A stretch of 64,000 nt of DNA from Armillaria gallica (lineage: Eukaryota; Basidiomycota; Agaricomycetes; Agaricales; Physalacriaceae), in contig JBANDB010000013.1 in the NCBI GenBank assembly GCA_037576215.1, positions 2,356,001 to 2,420,000 of the forward strand. Reading direction: 5' to 3'. The notes below the pieces were generated by a model. It saw nothing but the letters and a program-made list of their open reading frames with translations, did not search any database and was not told the origin of the DNA. The position numbers were made by a program, and so were the translations under genes. Position 1 is the stretch's first letter; the number at the start of each line of letters is the position of its first letter. This document shows, piece after piece, positions 46,568-59,190 of this stretch.

Positions 46568-49500
46568 TTACAACGTGGAAAACCCCAGATCCAGTTCTAA
46601 AGCAATTTCGTTGTCATCGTCGTCACAAATATCGTCTAACTCTGCTTCTGCCTCTTCATCAAGCTCCTCCTCCTCTTCCTCCTCTTCAATCGCATCATCT
46701 GACTCCCAGTCTTCGTCATCTTCTAGTACCTCTTCCTCATTATCTGATCCATCTTGATCGACCATACCTGGGACTGTTTCCAAGTCTGAATCAGACGAGA
46801 TGTCCTCACCTTCCTCATCTTCCTCCAAGTTCACATCCTCCATCACCATATCCTCTCCCATATCAAAGACATCTTCTGATAGATTGAACGCTCTACATAT
46901 GTCCTCCCGAAACATACACGTCGCTTCCCAGGTGCTACGATGGCCAACACCAAGACCGCAATACCGAAAAACCATGTCGCGATCAGCCCACCTGTGAATA
47001 TGAGATGAGCACAGATACATATCAAAGCTAAACAGCTCCCCACATGTCAACTGAGTACCGCTCGTAATCTTGGTCCTTGTCTTCAGGCCGACGTGCAATG
47101 GATGGTGGTAAGAACTTCAGTGTTTGACCAAGCTTGTAGACGGGAATTAGGTGAACAGCTCGAATAATGTCGTCCGGATCAAGGAAACCAAAAGCGCAAG
47201 GATCTGTACCATCAACGAACCCAACATAATGAGGCCGCTTTGCAGTGAATCCAGAACGATGGCTGGCATCAAAACCAAACCAGCGGACCCATGCAAAATC
47301 AACTCGGAACACCTTCCGATCCTCGAAGTCTCCATCAGGGTCATTGTAGCGAACATCGGCATGAAAGAGTCCAATGATTCGCGCATACCAATACGGATGT
47401 GTCGCATCTGCTTCAGAGTCATTTGCCATTACTATGACATCAGAACGTGTCCGAGGGTTAATTGAATCCTGATCACGGCGAACGTCGTAGGTAGTGTAAT
47501 TGATTCGGAGGACTTTATGGCGAAATATGCGATCATTGACAATGTGAAGATTGCTGAGTTGTTCTGATGTGATCTCGTCTTCTGGAGATATCTCGTTGAC
47601 AAGAAGTCGTCGAAGGATATGGTCTTTCAGCTTGGGAATGAAATCCTACAGACAATCAGCATTGAATACTCAAAGGGTCCATAGATTTCGGCGACCAAAT
47701 CCTCACCTCGACAGCAAGGTCACCTTCGTTATCAGCAAGCCAGTGATGAAGATTCAAAGGGTAGTTTCTTGACAGCGACATCTGATAGTGGTCTTCTGGA
47801 CATCCTTCTGGCAGTGGATCCTTCTCGTTAGGGCTGATTCTTGGGGATCTCTTCATCTTCAGACTGGCTTTGAATTTAGATGTCCTCTGTGCGAGGATCC
47901 GTCGTAATCGTCGTTGCCGCCGTTCAAGCATTGCTATTTGCTTGACATGTCCACGTTTATTAGTGCGTGAATAGAATAGCTTCATGCGATGATGTTCCTG
48001 TTCACCCTGGATACTCCGTTAGCTATCAAGGTAGTAAGTTGATGAGAAATCAACTCACAATTTGCATGCTATATGAATCTGTCGTGCCGAATTTAGGGAT
48101 GCACCAGACATAATCACCAAGAGCGTGATTCTTGTAGGTATGGAGATTGAACGACTTGATAGATTTGAATACACGTCCAGTTGATGTCGCTGTTGTTTTC
48201 ACCGTGCGAATGAGCCTTCGAACTCGTGCTGCTGTTTCGCTGGGGAGCTCTCTAGTGCAGAAATTTGGACACACATTCTGTGAGAATAATCGAAGTTGTT
48301 TCCCAAGTAGTGCCGTCGCACCACCCAAGATCTTAAGACTCGAATCTGTATGCATCCGTGCCTTAGCAAAAGCATGCCATGCGGCCCAAGCAAAGATCGT
48401 GTCCATCACAATCTTATTATCCCGGTTGTCAGGGAAAAGACCATCAAAACATGAGAAAGAACACTAGCAAATGGTAAGTTAGCATAGCATGGAATATCGC
48501 AAACTCATTTGACGAACCTGGAGTACATCCTCATAATCCCTAGCAGCAAACTTCTTCTGACCCGAAACATCATTGCTGAACTTGCGAATGGTGGAGCGCC
48601 CAAATGTAGGAACTGAACGAAATCTAGGGAAATCAGCATTGTCACAAGAACTAATCATTGAGCTGCCTACCGCTTATTCAACTTCGAAATTGCTCCAGGT
48701 ATTTCATGACAAATGCGGATAAGATGTGTAAATAAGGTCTTCCAACCGCCACTCTCTGACTCGTGCATCAAGTCAGGCACAAACATTTGATAAAAATTGA
48801 ATCCCAGGGGTAGCAGAGCCTCCGAAAAAGCATTCTACAAAGCAAAATCAATTAACAAAACGGGCTGGAAAAGGTCATAGAAAACCTACACGGTTTGGGG
48901 TCAATGAGATAGGTCCAATAACTCCCTCAACACGTTTTCCTGATACTGGATATCCTCGCGTGAAGATCCATTTACGAACCAGCTCCACATCGTGCTGCCA
49001 TTGTTCTGAGTCAATCCTAGCATTACGTTGACGGTTGGTAATATCCCGCTTCATTCCCATATCAGATACCTTGTCCTTGACAATCAGACAATGTGGGCAA
49101 AGGCAACGACCAAGAGACTTGATACTCGCAAGAAGGACTCTGAGTAATCTGGAATGAGTAGGCGAAAGAAGATAACAAATATGAGCTCACTTCTCTGGGT
49201 AATCCGCTGAATAAGTGAAGAACCGTGGATATATGCGACGAAGAATCCCATCTGCACACTCAATGACAATGCCATGTTCATATGCATGCATGAATTCAGG
49301 ATCCAGAAGCAGCTCCCATATCTTCTGCATGAGCTCACGTTTCAGAAACATGAGCACCTCCTTCGATGCGGGTGATCCAAAGGTTTCCATATAAATGTCT
49401 TGAATATTATCCGGTAACTGAAAGATAGGACCTTTTCAATACTTGTAAGCATATAAGCAAGCAAGGAACCACAAACCACAGGGAAATATGCAAGGTGATG

Positions 49501-50445
49501 GCTTTGAAAAAAGGAAGGTATCGCCCGAACATACTTCGACATTGATCCAAAACCGACATAAGCTGGCCAAAGTGCAGCAGTCCCAAAATTGGCCAGGCAT
49601 GTTGAATCGGAGTAGACCATCATGGGCGCAATCACAGTCTCAAGAAAGCAGCCAGGTTCAGGGTTAATCTCGTCCTCCATTTCCAGGAATGCATCTGACG
49701 TGTATACCTCACCGTATACACGTTCTATTTGTCCATCTGGACATTCCCACATCTGTTTAAACCCTTTAAGATGAAACCGAAGCGAAGAAGCATCTTGAAA
49801 TGCGGAATGAACAATGCCAAGAAGTGAGCGATGCCAAACATCAGATATGTCGAGAGTAGGTGCTTCTTCCTCAGATGCATGACATACTCCGGTCTGAGGA
49901 AGATGTAGAGTAACGCAATCCTTGATCCATCCATCCACAGCAAATGGTGGTTGTGTATCAGAGTCGAGTCGTTTGGCCTCTCGGTTGGCATCAAGGTCCA
50001 TCAAATCCGTTGCGGCAAAGTCAGGTGCAAGGATAACATCGTTAACAAGACGATTCAAGTCGCTCAAAGTCTTTGTGGTTGTTGAGTAGAACCAATGCAT
50101 GAGCCGACAGACAGTAGGATTCATGAATGGTGCAAACCAAAGAGTCGATGAGTTGTGGGAGTTGTCTTCAGAACTGATGGCACCAGTCGAAACCGTTGTA
50201 GTGTTATTGACAACATGAGAACCATAAACACAGAGTGGGGAACGATGTTGGAGGGTGTCAGGAGGAAGGGAGAAGGTAGGCGCATCACAAAAATTGGCTA
50301 TAGTCACTACATCATCCGGATCAGACGATGGTAAAATCTTATACTTGCGATATAAGCCAAATTCGTTTGGTTCTGTGATGATTGGGGGATCAGGTATTGA
50401 AGTATGTGATGATTCAGGTGAGGATAGTAATGATGCCAGCGTCAT
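46568..50445 (-). CDS. KDZ/Plavaka-like transposase, apparently complete
   Basis: Large multi-exon minus-strand gene of the Agaricomycete KDZ-type transposase group. Reading order: WFAPFMNPTVCRLMHWFYST; SERVY-type block GQIERVYGEVYTSDAFLEME; PGCFLETVIAPMMVYSDSTC with the DST Asp and LANFGTAALWPAYVGFG; PDNIQDIYMETFGSPASKE; RFFTYSADYPEK; a Cys pair (CLCPHC); VPDLMHESESGGWKT; HTYKNHALGDYVWCIPKFGT; NYTTYDVRRDQDSINPRT; WVRWFGFDASHRSGF; FGFLDPDD; and a long Asp/Glu-rich tail (about 46570-46850). Introns of about 50-65 bp connect all blocks in frame where checked (for example 49495 to 49420, and 47040 to 46990). Unlike the left-hand Plavaka relic I saw no premature stop. An N-terminal zinc finger may lie upstream of 50445 but was not found. 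The end coordinate is the acidic-tail stop. Confidence 0.75.
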
Positions 50446-51131
50446 AAAACTGACAAAACTGAAACCATATGAGACAATGTCTCCTCAATGCAGGCGAGGT
50501 ATGTTCAAACACAAGTGCCATTTTCAGCGTACATTAAGAAAATGCAGCCTTCATGGGCATTGAGGCACGTTCCCAGGAAATCCAAAGCACTGATGACACG
50601 TACAGCGCAGCAAAAGAAATTACGGCGTAACAATGTAGGAGACATCCTCCTAATGGCTCGGCATAAACACAAGCAAGGGGAAGTCCGGCAGTCATCGTTG
50701 TATAGTGTGTTATGCAATAAAAGCGAATGTGTGGTGGCAGAGAGTGATCCAGGCGCAGGGCGGCAAATGAACATTCAGAGACCTTTTCAGCAAGAGCGGA
50801 AAAGGGGTGTAAAATGTTGCGCCAGCCCAAAATGCACCCTTCCAGTGATCAACAAAGGGTGCCAGCCAAGCCTCGTGTACATATCACAAACACATGTGCT
50901 GGTGGAAAGCGAAGAAGGGACGGACAGGAAATTGATGATGGTGGTTTCTCCTTAAGTAGTAATAGCTGGTAATATTTTAGACATCTGACAGTGGCAAGTA
51001 CAGCCATCGATTAATTTTTTTCAGTAAGGTCAACCACCTGGCCCCCAGATATGGATGATATTTAAGCTCTGATCATAAAGATTTAAGACAGTTATCCCTG
51101 CGGATCAGATTCCCGACTTGCCACCAGCCCA
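50446..51131. other. Upstream flank of the transposase gene
   Basis: Open frames on both strands, including 155 codons on the plus strand (50488-50955), have no family features. The element's terminal repeat should be in this stretch but was not found by eye. Confidence 0.35.
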
Positions 51132-51655
51132 ATGACTGTGAGTAGATGCCACAACCTCGTTTCAATCACTCACATTTCTCACGAATTCAGACCGAACTGA
51201 CAATCAATTTCACCAAACCAAACCACCACTTAAACACAGACCGCTCAAATATTCCACTCGGGTGGAGCTGCAACTGGAGCAGATTTGATGGCAGCAACCT
51301 TATAGCACCCTGCATCAACAGTCGCATCAGAGAAAATGCCCTACTGGAAGGATATTATAGCATTTATGGCGAAATCTTCTTCGTCATGTACAAGGTTGGG
51401 ACATATACGACCATCATCAGATGCGGCGACGACACGCAGTACTACTTGTTCAACTTCGATACGGACAAGCTTTACAAGTTCACGGAAAAATATCCAATGC
51501 TTGAGTCATTTATGGAGAGGGTGAAGCTTTGGATTAAAGGAGACGACCAGATCTATTCGGTGACCCCATTTGTGGCTGTGGAGATAAAGCCAGGGCCAGT
51601 TCCACCCAAAGAATTGGAAGATGCGTGGGATCTGGAGGAAGAAGTGTTGGCCTAG
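51132..51655 (+). CDS. Small-protein family member C (micro-first-exon family)
   Basis: Exon 1 is ATGACT (51132-51137); a 53 bp intron (51138-51190, GTGAGT...TTCAG); exon 2 51191-51655; 156 residues. Diverged from A and B but same layout: TELTINFTKPNHHLNTDRS, NIPLGWSCNWSRFDGSN, YGEIFFVMYKVGTYTTIIRC and YYLFNFDTDKLYKFTEKYPM. No Met occurs near the start of exon 2, so this copy needs the micro-exon for a sensible start. That supports the same structure in A and B. Lacks the C-terminal SRQLCYL and ends DLEEEVLA. Intact. Function unknown. Confidence 0.65.
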
Positions 51656-53220
51656 GAGTTATATATGTGCAATATTTATCTCTTCGGTATTCTGTGTGTG
51701 TGCGATGCAGTTAAGGACTCTCCATATCAACTCCACATGTCAGATGTTTTATAAATACTCCTAAATCACAGTCTTCTTCTTTCAAGTCGCAGTTGGCCTT
51801 ACGTCTTGTTCATGTGCCAGGATTGGAGTTAGCACTATGAAGACATGGAAAAGACCCGATGTCAAAATTTAGTAACCAGGTATGGCTCCCAATACAGCGA
51901 CAGCAGACACGAGTTGGCTGGTGGAGATCATTGTTGGTGTTACGAAGTTATTACGCATGTAGTGATACTTTTTGCTGCTCAATGATATGTTACTAGGCAG
52001 CAGACACACCATTCATGCTGCTATTTTATCAGCTTATTTAGTAGTACTAACCGCATAGTATGGATTTAAGAAGACGTTGAAGACCAGGACTTAAAGTGGC
52101 CAAGAATTGCTGGGATCCATGCAAGAACCATGGTGGCATTGGGGACGATCAATGCTGTGCGCTGATACCACGGCTCAGAGGCTTCAGAGTGTATTAATGA
52201 AGGCCCAAACATTGAGCAATGAGCGCGCCTGCTCAAGCACCAAGTGCTCACTTGAACTTACCCACAAAGAGTCACATAGGTACATTTATTCATGAGAAGA
52301 GCGCCAGTTGTAGACCCCATACATGATGCATCTGATGCATGAATGTTGAACTCTGAAAGACAAGATAATACTACAGAAAGTTTTGAGTCGGATGATCAAC
52401 TACTTACATTAAAATGATCAACAGGCAAAGGTTGCGCGAGTCACGACAGGTGAAGTACTGCTAACCATGAAGTGATCAGCACTGGCAACCTGTGGCTGCG
52501 AAGCTTAAAGTCCAATAGGTATAAACTCCAGCCAAAAATCTTGTCCGTCCATTGTCACGGGAATTTAGGGGTGACTAGGTTATATCATACTGTAAATGTT
52601 AGTATGACAAGGTGAGTTTGGGGGAATCAGCACATGTGCTATACTCTGCTTGACTCCAAGGATGTCCAATGAATGAACGTGTATGATACTGAAATTTAAT
52701 CAGAGCGCACATGCGCTTCAATCTCTAATTTCTTGCTACTGTTACTGCTACTTAGTACTGGGCCAACCGTACAGTGGTTGGCAACTGACTGTTGTTCTGA
52801 CTGTTAACTGACTGACTTCACAAAGTCTTCTTGACTTTGTGATCTTTGCTGCTTAAGATGGTGGAGACTTATCCACCTCTCATTCTGAATTCAATACTCT
52901 CTTTCTGGGGTGTAAAAATTACATTGCATTTCGTTTCCTGGCCTTTATATACAAGTTGGCTATCCTATTTTCAGATACTTGGATTACTCAGCCTTCAGCC
53001 ATCCTGTACAGGTATTAGTAAGGATTTCCTGCTAGTAGGCGCATCATAGCACACTACTTACTCATCCATCAGGTCGGGCATGATTCTCTCCTGCTATGGA
53101 TGGCCGATGACTTACTAAGCGATTAGTAAGCACTTACTCAGCACCTTTTTTCGGTCTGAATTCTGGTTTTCTACCGCACTGGGTTCTGGCATGACACCAT
53201 GATCCCTCACTAGCATTGAC
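51656..53220. other. Spacer with perfect short palindromes
   Basis: No gene is supported. CACAAAGTC (52819-52827) and GACTTTGTG (52833-52841) form a perfect 9-bp inverted repeat. CTTACTAA (53111-53118) and TTAGTAAG (53123-53130) form a perfect 8-bp one. Several CTTACT motifs lie around the second. These could be ends or hairpins of small non-autonomous elements. Confidence 0.45.
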
Positions 53221-54606
53221 AAAATGCAGTTGCAAACATCTCAGTCTCTTGATTCCTCACTTTCACCGATCATCTCCAGACTTACAGTACTCTATTACTC
53301 TATCATTGATGCAAACACGGAAGATCATCACACCGGCAGAATATGGGTATGCGATGCTTAAATGATCCATTAATGTTTTTGTTGAAATAGATGTTCTCTC
53401 AAATTTCAGGTCCTAGATTTTCTAAAATACATTGCAGACCCACAACACAATTTCTTTGAGACAGGACAATATAGAGCCAGTCACAGGGAGTCAATAAAAA
53501 TCCTCATGGACAGCTTGATCCTGCCCTGTTTACAAGCTGATTCTAAGTGCATACTGCTAAACTTTTGTCTGCTGCTTCAATATTCTAATATTGACGACTT
53601 TAGGGACCTCAATTCTGTACACAAGATTTGGGATAGCACCAATGCAAAGAAAGTATTGCAATCATTCTCGATCCATCTCTATGGCAATAGAAAGTCAATC
53701 ATTGTCTCCAATATCTTTTTGGCAATTGGTGAGCCAGCTTCCATTTATAATCCAGAAGGATAAATTGACCCCATGCCATGGAAAGCTTCTTGGTCACTGT
53801 TCTCATCAATACAAACACCTTGCGGGGAATCATAGACAAAATCGTCATTTATATGGCCCTCTGCCAAATCACTTCAATCATTTTGGGATTTGGAAAATCT
53901 GGAAGGGGCGCACCTGCCACCATACAGGTCACCTGAGTCTGCCCTTCTGTTCTGAGTGTTCAACCTTCATATGCGGAAGTGGTGATCAAAGGTCCAAGAG
54001 CATTCAAACCCCCTGTTCTTGCTGAGTTCAAGCTTGTCCTTGGCTGTAGCATTGCGGTACGCCCTGAGATAGGGCCTGGATTGATACCGACTCAATTCAA
54101 ATCAGACATAGTCAGATCTCGGAAGGAGCAGCTGAAGGATACATGGCCTAACTGCCAGCTGCTTCGGAGACCCAGTATTATTGCTCAGGAGACCGCAGGC
54201 AATAACACCCAAGACTGGGGGCATTGTGCTGAAACATTGCCTATGATTGTGTGAGTTTTAAGCTTCTCATGATCCTGTAGGATATTGGGGCTGACAATAT
54301 AATCAAAGGCTATCATTGGAATTGAATGAGAAAAGACACATGTGGGCTGTTGCCATACACTGTCTCCACAAGAACAAATTTAAGCATCTCTGGTCTCTAT
54401 GCACTGACAGAACCCTGACATTTGATCAGATCAAGGTCTCCCTGGATGAAAGTGAATCGTTGCGAGCAATGTGCACTAATTGCACTGCATTGCAAGATGA
54501 GCTCAACGAGCTCCTGGTTGACTGTGTTATCAAGAAGAGTGTCATGGAAGACAATGTCATCAAATGCAGATGGCATCTGGCACTCAACGCAGATGATAAC
54601 CTGTAG
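53221..54606 (+). pseudogene. Possible deaminase-fold protein relic
   Basis: Three protein-like stretches follow each other on the plus strand: LSPIISRLTVLYYSIIDANT (53260-53330) spliced near 53365-53409 to VLDFLKYIADPQHNFFETGQ and on to a stop at 53761; VLINTNTLRGIIDKIVIYMA in another frame (near 53800-53860); and AFKPPVLAEFKLVLGCSIAV, then DWGHCAETLP (about 54210-54245). A GTGAGT...AAAG intron (about 54252-54308) leads to LNEKRHMWAVAIHC and SLRAMCTNCTALQDELNELL. The C-A-E followed by C-x2-C is the layout of zinc-dependent deaminase-fold proteins, and related fungal proteins exist (OTT_1508-like), but the assignment is tentative. Stops and frame changes make it broken. Confidence 0.35.
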
Positions 54607-54949
54607 TACTATTTCCTTGATAACACCTGTAGACGATAGAATAATTATAATGGATAAACAGAGAATCTCCTGAGTACTTAGCTACCCAGGATCGAATCTT
54701 CCACGAGCAAAGTCAGAGAAGTATTGATGGCAGATCAACGTTAATGGCATATGGGAGTAGAACGTCATCGTGTCAGCACAGCCACCAATAGGACACTTGA
54801 TTGCATCACCATTGGCTCTCTTTCCTACCAGCACATGTGTTTCGTCACAGTGATCTCCATCATGCTCTTCTCCCTACAGCAACATTACGATCACAGGATG
54901 TTTTGAAAAACTTCCACCTATTCTAGTGCCTGAAGACAAAACACTAGTA

Positions 54950-57030
54950 TGTCTCTAGGCTGGTTCACATTCGGTCAATACTGAGGAACATTTTGTCACA
55001 GTTAAGTCTCAGTATTGAAAACAGAACCAAAGCATGTTGCTGACAATCTTGAGAGACGACCAGTGATGGAGATGCTTATCTGAGTATCAGAAATAATTTT
55101 GGTACTCTGAAAGGTACACTATGAGGACATATATCATTAAGACCTTGGCTGATCTCCCTACAGCTGTTTCCTTCTCCCTTCAAAAAGTCTAATGCCAACC
55201 CAGTGTCAGTAGATAGCCTTTGTCCTGTTAGGACCAACAGGAAGTGGGTTGCATAAAGATGTGGTTACAGCGCAGTTTGGATATCTAAGGTATTTTTATC
55301 ATGTTATTTTTATTCAGTGCCAGCACTGACATACTGATCTTTTAAGATTCTAGCTGCCTCTCAAATTCCAGCTATCATTGTGTCTGCCTGGAGCCAAGCT
55401 TTAAGGTGAAGCTCACAGTGGCATACGTGTGGTGCGTATATAAATATGAGACTGCAGCTTCAAATTCTTGAACAAAGGTCACCACACATTCATCTTCGCA
55501 ACCAACGACGGGATGGACAATGTAGGATGCCTTGGATTGTGATCTACTTTCATTTTTGACTCCTCATCTGATTCTTTTTGTTTACCCTTCCCTGCATTGA
55601 TATGTTTCATGCCAGAAAATGGTAGTGACAACACATCAGATTAAGGCCCAGTCCAATTTTTTGTATGTTGTCCTTCAAGTATTCCTTCTGTTTCACATTG
55701 ACTTTTTGTTATGTGTCTTTAGCTCAATCAAACATCAGGAAAGGTCACATTGCAAAGGGCTACCCCTGCACTTCACGGTGTCAAAGTGAAGATCCCATGT
55801 TTCGATGCTGCTGAGGCTCCTCCACAGCTGGAGCATGGAGACATTGAAGGAAAGTGGGAGGCTGACCACACAGGTATGCATACATTATCTTTATATCAAT
55901 CATGTCATGCTAATATCCTGACAGCTCATTTTCATGGCACTGCTTTGGAAGCACACAAATTTTGTGGTTCGGCATATGGCTGTAGAAAAGACCTCTCATT
56001 ATCTATGTAATATATCTTCCAACTTCCTTTCCTTTCTTTGATTACCAACATGTTTTTCGTTCAAGATAAACTCCGTGGCTCCCCATGTTGCGCTTCCATT
56101 GGTTGTACCATCATGCTGAGCACTGATTCCATAAGAAGGCAAATGGGGAGGGTATAGGAGCCTCAGGAGAAGTTTGCCAAAACTTTCACCAGTGCTTCTG
56201 CAGCACCATCTTCTCAGTCCTGTGAGATCATTGCATCAACAGTCAGCGGGAGAACCTGGCACTTGTTGTCAAGATTGGTGTGCTTATCTTTCTTCCACTA
56301 TTTTGTGTCTTAACCCTCAACTCCATTTAGGTACAACCATGGCCTTGGCATGAGCCTCTGTTCCCAATGAGCCAAGACAGTCAAGGCTACAATGGATTCT
56401 TCTTCTCAAAGCCAAGGACCTGTCAGGAGCATGGATACACCGAGGTTTCTCCTCTGTTTGTGGTGCTTTTTGAGTGGACAATGAGTGTTTCCTGTATAAA
56501 CACAGCCTCAAGTTCATAGAGCCTGGCATATTGATTGCATTCGTCTTCTAATGTTGTCCTCCTTGATCAGGTTACCTATGCTGCTACACATTGTGATCGA
56601 GAAACCTGTCCTGATGTCCTTCTACACCAAGAACTCTGGAGAGCACCTCTCAGGGGTCATGTTGGACCAAACCAGTAGATTGTCAAGATCCTAATGAGGA
56701 CAGAAAGCTCACTCATTGCCAAGAATGATGCCCCCTTCCAACATTCAATTGAGGCAATTGAGGCCTCCTTGAAACTGTACCATCAGCATTGATGCTGCTC
56801 TTAATCAAGCAGCCCTCCTTGTGATGATTGTGAGTATCCCAGTTGTTTTGCCTTTATTAAATGTTGATGTATATTGCCATAGACACTGCTGGGTCTGCAT
56901 TTCCTATTAAGACCATTCATCCCAACATGATTCCCTCTTACATACCCTTCGGAACAGCCTATCGCCAAGGATTCCCGGCCATGAACCCAACTCCCCATAC
57001 ACATTCATCGACATCCTCATTGGACACCTG
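54950..57030 (+). repeat. Repeat unit R, copy 1 (partner 61.81-63.87 kb)
   Basis: Aligns by eye with 61810-63870 in the same orientation over about 2.1 kb. Matching landmarks are CTTGGCTGATCTCCCTACAG (55143 / 62027), ACAGGAAGTGGGTTGCA (55228 / 62120), CATTCAATTGAGGCAAT (56743 / 63604) and AATCAAGCAGCCCTCCTT (56803 / 63665). Exon-like text such as LRGSPCCASIGCTI and GDIEGKWEADHTG suggests a decayed intron-containing gene inside. Function not recognised. Both copies have stops. Confidence 0.6.
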
Positions 57031-57236
57031 TTAGATGCTGTGAAGGATTGATTGGGTCTGGTCAATCAGGCATATATGCAGGCGCTGAGATCATTTATGG
57101 GAATGGAAGCAGAAGTTATGCGAGATAATTTCATGAGCTGCAGAGTTCAGCGCTCACTTGAGCAACCATGTGCGTATATGAATTGGCATGTTAACAGGCT
57201 TGCAGACATCATGAGAAGGTGACAGGGATGGTCTAG

Positions 57237-58066
57237 CAGGACAATATCTTGTTTATTGGTCATCATGATTCTCCGATGCAGACGCTACTGCTGTATGTCC
57301 TGGTATTTTCCCCTCCAGTTCCCAATCCTAATGTATATATACAGTACATCAGAACAGCTTCGGAAGACCATATTGTATCTGCCTACACCTCTGACTTCCG
57401 GATGTTCACCGAAGCAACAGATTACATTGTTGTACCTGGAACTCCCATCATTGATCTCACGATCCTCCCTCTCTCCGATGGGGAATACATTCAGTTCATC
57501 AAGAATGAGACTGTCCTTCGCATATGGAGCAAGTGTTCTGGCAGTGGACTCTTTGGAACCTGGACGAAGATTGGAGATGGGTATGTTAACCCATATGTGA
57601 CTGAGGGACTGCTCACCTTTCATGACAACAAGGTCAAGGGCCATATTCACCTGTGGCTGGATGAGTGTGGTGGAGACACCCAAGTTTATGTAGGTCTCCT
57701 TGTTGGAAGTCGAATTCACTATATACCCTGGCCGGATATTTACTATATTTAGGTAGATTACTGTTTACATATTTGTGTTTTCATACAACAATTAACTTAC
57801 CTTTTACCACTACAATGTCCATTCACTACACTTCACCCATGCCCATATCCCTGAATTCCAACACTCCTCTCAGGCATCGTTGAGATGGCTGTAACTGATG
57901 TGTGTGATCATCAAGGGATACGTACCACAATATACTGACAATGGAGGCCCTACTTGGGTGAATGGGGACAGGGCAAATTCCCTGCTTTGATGAAGCATGG
58001 TGTCATTGTGCCAGTGAAACAGATGCAGTATGATGTGATCCAGGCGATCGAGGCCAAATGGGTGTA
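57237..58066 (+). pseudogene. GH43 3' portion, copy 3, CpG-decayed
   Basis: Copy of GH43 from YLVYWSS (mid exon 2) to the end, part of a block duplicated from 42.77-45.25 kb. An early stop arises where CGA became TGA (SRF to S-stop-F, about 57267). In the stretch matching 43081-43222, eight of nine CpGs are lost, seven of them by transition. An LTR-like insertion lies in its last intron. The 5' break at about 57237 has no matching upstream sequence, so the duplication was truncated there. Confidence 0.75.
57696..57868. mobile_element. Solo-LTR-like insertion with 5-bp target duplication
   Basis: A 163-bp segment (57701-57863) interrupts the last intron of the GH43 copy. The intact gene lacks it. 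Its ends are TGTTGGAA and TTCCAACA, an exact 8-bp inverted pair with the TG...CA ends of LTR retroelements. It is flanked by CTCCT on both sides (57696-57700 and 57864-57868). Removing the segment and one CTCCT restores the alignment to 43223-43280. It contains TATA-like text (CTATATA). A solo LTR of a small retroelement fits best; a short non-autonomous element is the alternative. Confidence 0.7.
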
Positions 58067-58627
58067 GAGCTTTGTCTGTGAGATTCAACTGGGTAATTTG
58101 TGATTAACAGTGAGGATCTTCCTCAAACCAGTATACTGTGCTGCCTGAACTTTGGCTTGCTCATACTAGCCAGACTGGTGAACGGTTATCTCAATGCTGG
58201 ATGTTACACCATCGAACTCTAAGCTAATACAAATTTGTTGGTGCTAGAGTCCTTTCTCCCACATTTTGGTGTTGAAGAACTTTGAGATGAGTTTTATCAT
58301 GCCATTCTAGATTAGTAGTAGTCTGCAGTCTACACAATGGTTCGACTCCACTCAATGGTAATTCTAGAATATTGCTTTGAACATTTTAGGGGCATATTGT
58401 CGATGTAGGTTACAAAATTTTGTCTATGAACTGTAAAGCGTGTGAAAGGATAGCTTCTGCTATCAGTCATTGGTCACTCTTTTGTTTGAAGTTAGTTTTT
58501 CTTTGTGACATTTTGCCTAAATCCATCTCAAGATGATTGGTTCCAGGTCTATTTTTATAAACCTCAAGGTGAAGCTCCTATTGTGTGACTGTCTTTTGTT
58601 CCATTACCCAGCTCAGTCTTCCTCACA

Positions 58628-59190
58628 ATGGCAGTAAGTTGAGACAATAATCTCACCTATATCATGCTTACATTCATTCAAAGGCCCAGCTAGACATGGA
58701 TTTTTCCGTCCTGAACCCCCATCTGTATATAGGCCCATCTGACCAACTGCCTCAAAACTGGCACAATGATTGGACGAAATTTTCATCTAAAAGGCATTTA
58801 TTCCCTCTCATCAATGGTTGAATCGGTGCGAGCGTTGACATTGAACTTCTCCATCAAATCTCTGGTGAAATCTATGTCGTCATGTTCCATGGTCGGTCAG
58901 ATGAAGTTGTCATCAGGATTGGCACCCGGTATTTCATGTACAACTTCAAAATGGAGATCCTCCTAGAATTCATTCATACATATCCCATACTGGATGCTTT
59001 TCTGGGGTTGGTGAGGCAATGGGGGAGCATGGCTTCTGAGACATATACTGGGCTGACCCCTTTTGTGGAATGAGAATTGGATGGGATGCCAGATAATTAT
59101 TGCGGTGGGGTTAAGAGATGAGAAGAAGAGGTGAAGAATGGTAGAGCGGCACAGGCCTTGATGAGTTCTTGCCAGTTATGTCACCTGTAA
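58628..59190 (+). pseudogene. Small-protein family member D, decayed copy of B
   Basis: Same structure as member B: ATGGCA (58628-58633), intron 58634-58683, exon 2 from 58684. MDFSVLNPHLYIGPSDQLP, GEIYVVMFHGRSDEVVIRIG and TGLTPFVE are retained. The Arg codon CGA of B's VNGRIG is TGA here (about 58818), and TGG has become TGA after TPFVE (59072-59074). Substitutions are dominated by CG to TG or CA. It belongs to the 57.24-59.90 kb duplicated block. Confidence 0.75.

Noticed and set aside
46482..46757. Serine-rich open frame on the plus strand
   Set aside because: It is the antisense of the Asp/Glu-rich tail of the transposase gene; GAG/GAT codons read backwards give Ser-rich text.
50488..50955. 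155-codon plus-strand frame
   Set aside because: Lys/Arg/Gln-rich with no family features, antisense to other equally open frames upstream of the transposase.
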